From Candidatus Nanopelagicales bacterium (GTDB lineage Bacteria; Actinomycetota; Actinomycetes; S36-B12; UBA5976), in contig JALRCB010000004.1 of the NCBI GenBank assembly GCA_023257525.1, positions 1-24,881 on the forward strand: a stretch of DNA of 24,881 nucleotides. The letters are read 5' to 3'. The notes below the pieces were generated by a model. That model had not been told where the DNA came from. It did not search any database and saw only the letters and a program-made list of their open reading frames with translations. The translations under genes and the position numbers were made by a program. Shown one piece after another: positions 24,372 through 24,881 of the stretch (within the stretch, counting starts at the first letter, position 1; the number at the start of each line of letters is the position of its first letter).

Positions 24372-24881
24372 TTACTTAATGATTCCTCGGGATCGCAAGT
24401 CAGCTAACTTTGCAGCGTCGTAACCAAGTAGATCTCCATAAACTTCGTCAGTGTGCTCGCCATGAGCTGGACCGCTCCAACGAATTGATGGCTTGGTATC
24501 TGAGAAGAACGGGAAGATGTTCTGCATTGGGAATTCGCCAACACCGGGAACATCAACATTGATAATCGACTCACGAGCTTGAATGTGTGGGTCGGCGATC
24601 ATGTCTTTTGCGGTGTAAACCAAGCCATGCGGAACTTCTTCTTCGATCAAGTGATTGATCAAGTCCTTCATTTCCCAGGTCCGGCTCCAGTCAGCGATCA
24701 TGGCGTCAAGTTCTTCGGTATTGTCGCCTCGTGCAATGTGAGTTGCATACTTTGGATCATCAGCAAGTTCTGGCTTACCCATTGCATGAGCAAGACGCTT
24801 AAATACTGTGTCCATGTTTGCGGCGATCAAAAGCATTTCGCCCGACTTGGTTGGGTAAACGTTACTTGGAGTAATTTTCGG
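24372..24881 (-). CDS. CaiB/BaiF family CoA-transferase (C-terminal part only)
   Basis: The reading frame stays open to the window edge, so 170 C-terminal residues are visible and the start lies outside. The run begins TPSNVYPTKSGEMLLIAAN, then GKPELADDPKYATH, ELDAMIADWSRT, VPHGLVYTAKDMIADPHIQARE and a final GEHTDEVYGDLLGY. This is the standard C-terminal order of class III CoA-transferases such as formyl-CoA transferase and L-carnitine dehydratase homologues. The catalytic aspartate would be upstream and cannot be checked. The internal ATG at 24836 is not the start, since conserved family sequence continues before it. It is a second family member beside the one at 15314. Confidence 0.93.
   Translation of the reverse strand, partial: PKITPSNVYPTKSGEMLLIAANMDTVFKRLAHAMGKPELADDPKYATHIARGDNTEELDAMIADWSRTWEMKDLINHLIEEEVPHGLVYTAKDMIADPHIQARESIINVDVPGVGEFPMQNIFPFFSDTKPSIRWSGPAHGEHTDEVYGDLLGYDAAKLADLRSRGIIK

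Overview
The window looks like chromosomal DNA from a low-to-mid GC actinobacterium. The evidence is very dense coding, many GTG starts, ATGA/GTGA gene overlaps, actinobacterial-type heterotetrameric sarcosine oxidase and acyl-CoA dehydrogenases. A free-living, streamlined planktonic lineage is plausible, but that is inference. I see no rRNA, tRNA, insertion sequence, phage gene or CRISPR array. Nearly every base lies in a gene.

Layout. (1) 1-3243, plus strand: the end of soxA, then soxG, folD and betA, a choline / N-methyl-glycine / one-carbon module. (2) 3271-8932, minus strand: acyl-CoA dehydrogenase, MFS transporter, AceE-like thiamine-diphosphate enzyme and EamA transporter, a tight four-gene operon. 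(3) 9078-18618, plus strand: a nine-gene operon with overlapping or nearly touching genes. Its order is N-carbamoylsarcosine-amidase-like hydrolase, NMNAT-like nucleotidyltransferase, archaeal-type phosphoglycerate-mutase-like enzyme, divergent acyl-CoA-dehydrogenase-like protein, MmgE/PrpD, SelD, CaiB CoA-transferase, SAM methyltransferase and GT20 glycosyltransferase. (4) 18615-23147, minus strand: a ribose-type (CUT2) ABC transporter of permease, lipoprotein binding protein and double ATPase. The ATPase carries an unusual C-terminal extension with five W-x-P-H-x-x-G repeats. (5) 23451-24323, plus strand: a nitrilase-superfamily amidase. (6) 24372 to the end, minus strand: a truncated CaiB/BaiF CoA-transferase.

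How it may fit together. Both divergent intergenic regions (8933-9077 and 23148-23450) contain two copies of a palindrome close to TTGTATACAA, with a copy upstream of each of the four diverging units. This suggests one GntR-like regulator, not encoded here, controls regions 2 to 5 as a single regulon: import by the ABC system, hydrolysis by two amidases, then the nine-gene pathway and the four-gene 2-oxoacid/acyl-CoA branch. The substrate is unknown. The adjacent NMNAT-like and ApgM-like genes resemble the phpF/phpH pair of phosphinothricin biosynthesis, and SelD sits in the same operon. The operon may therefore handle an unusual phosphorus or selenium metabolite. That is a hypothesis; no phosphoenolpyruvate mutase or selenocysteine gene is in view.
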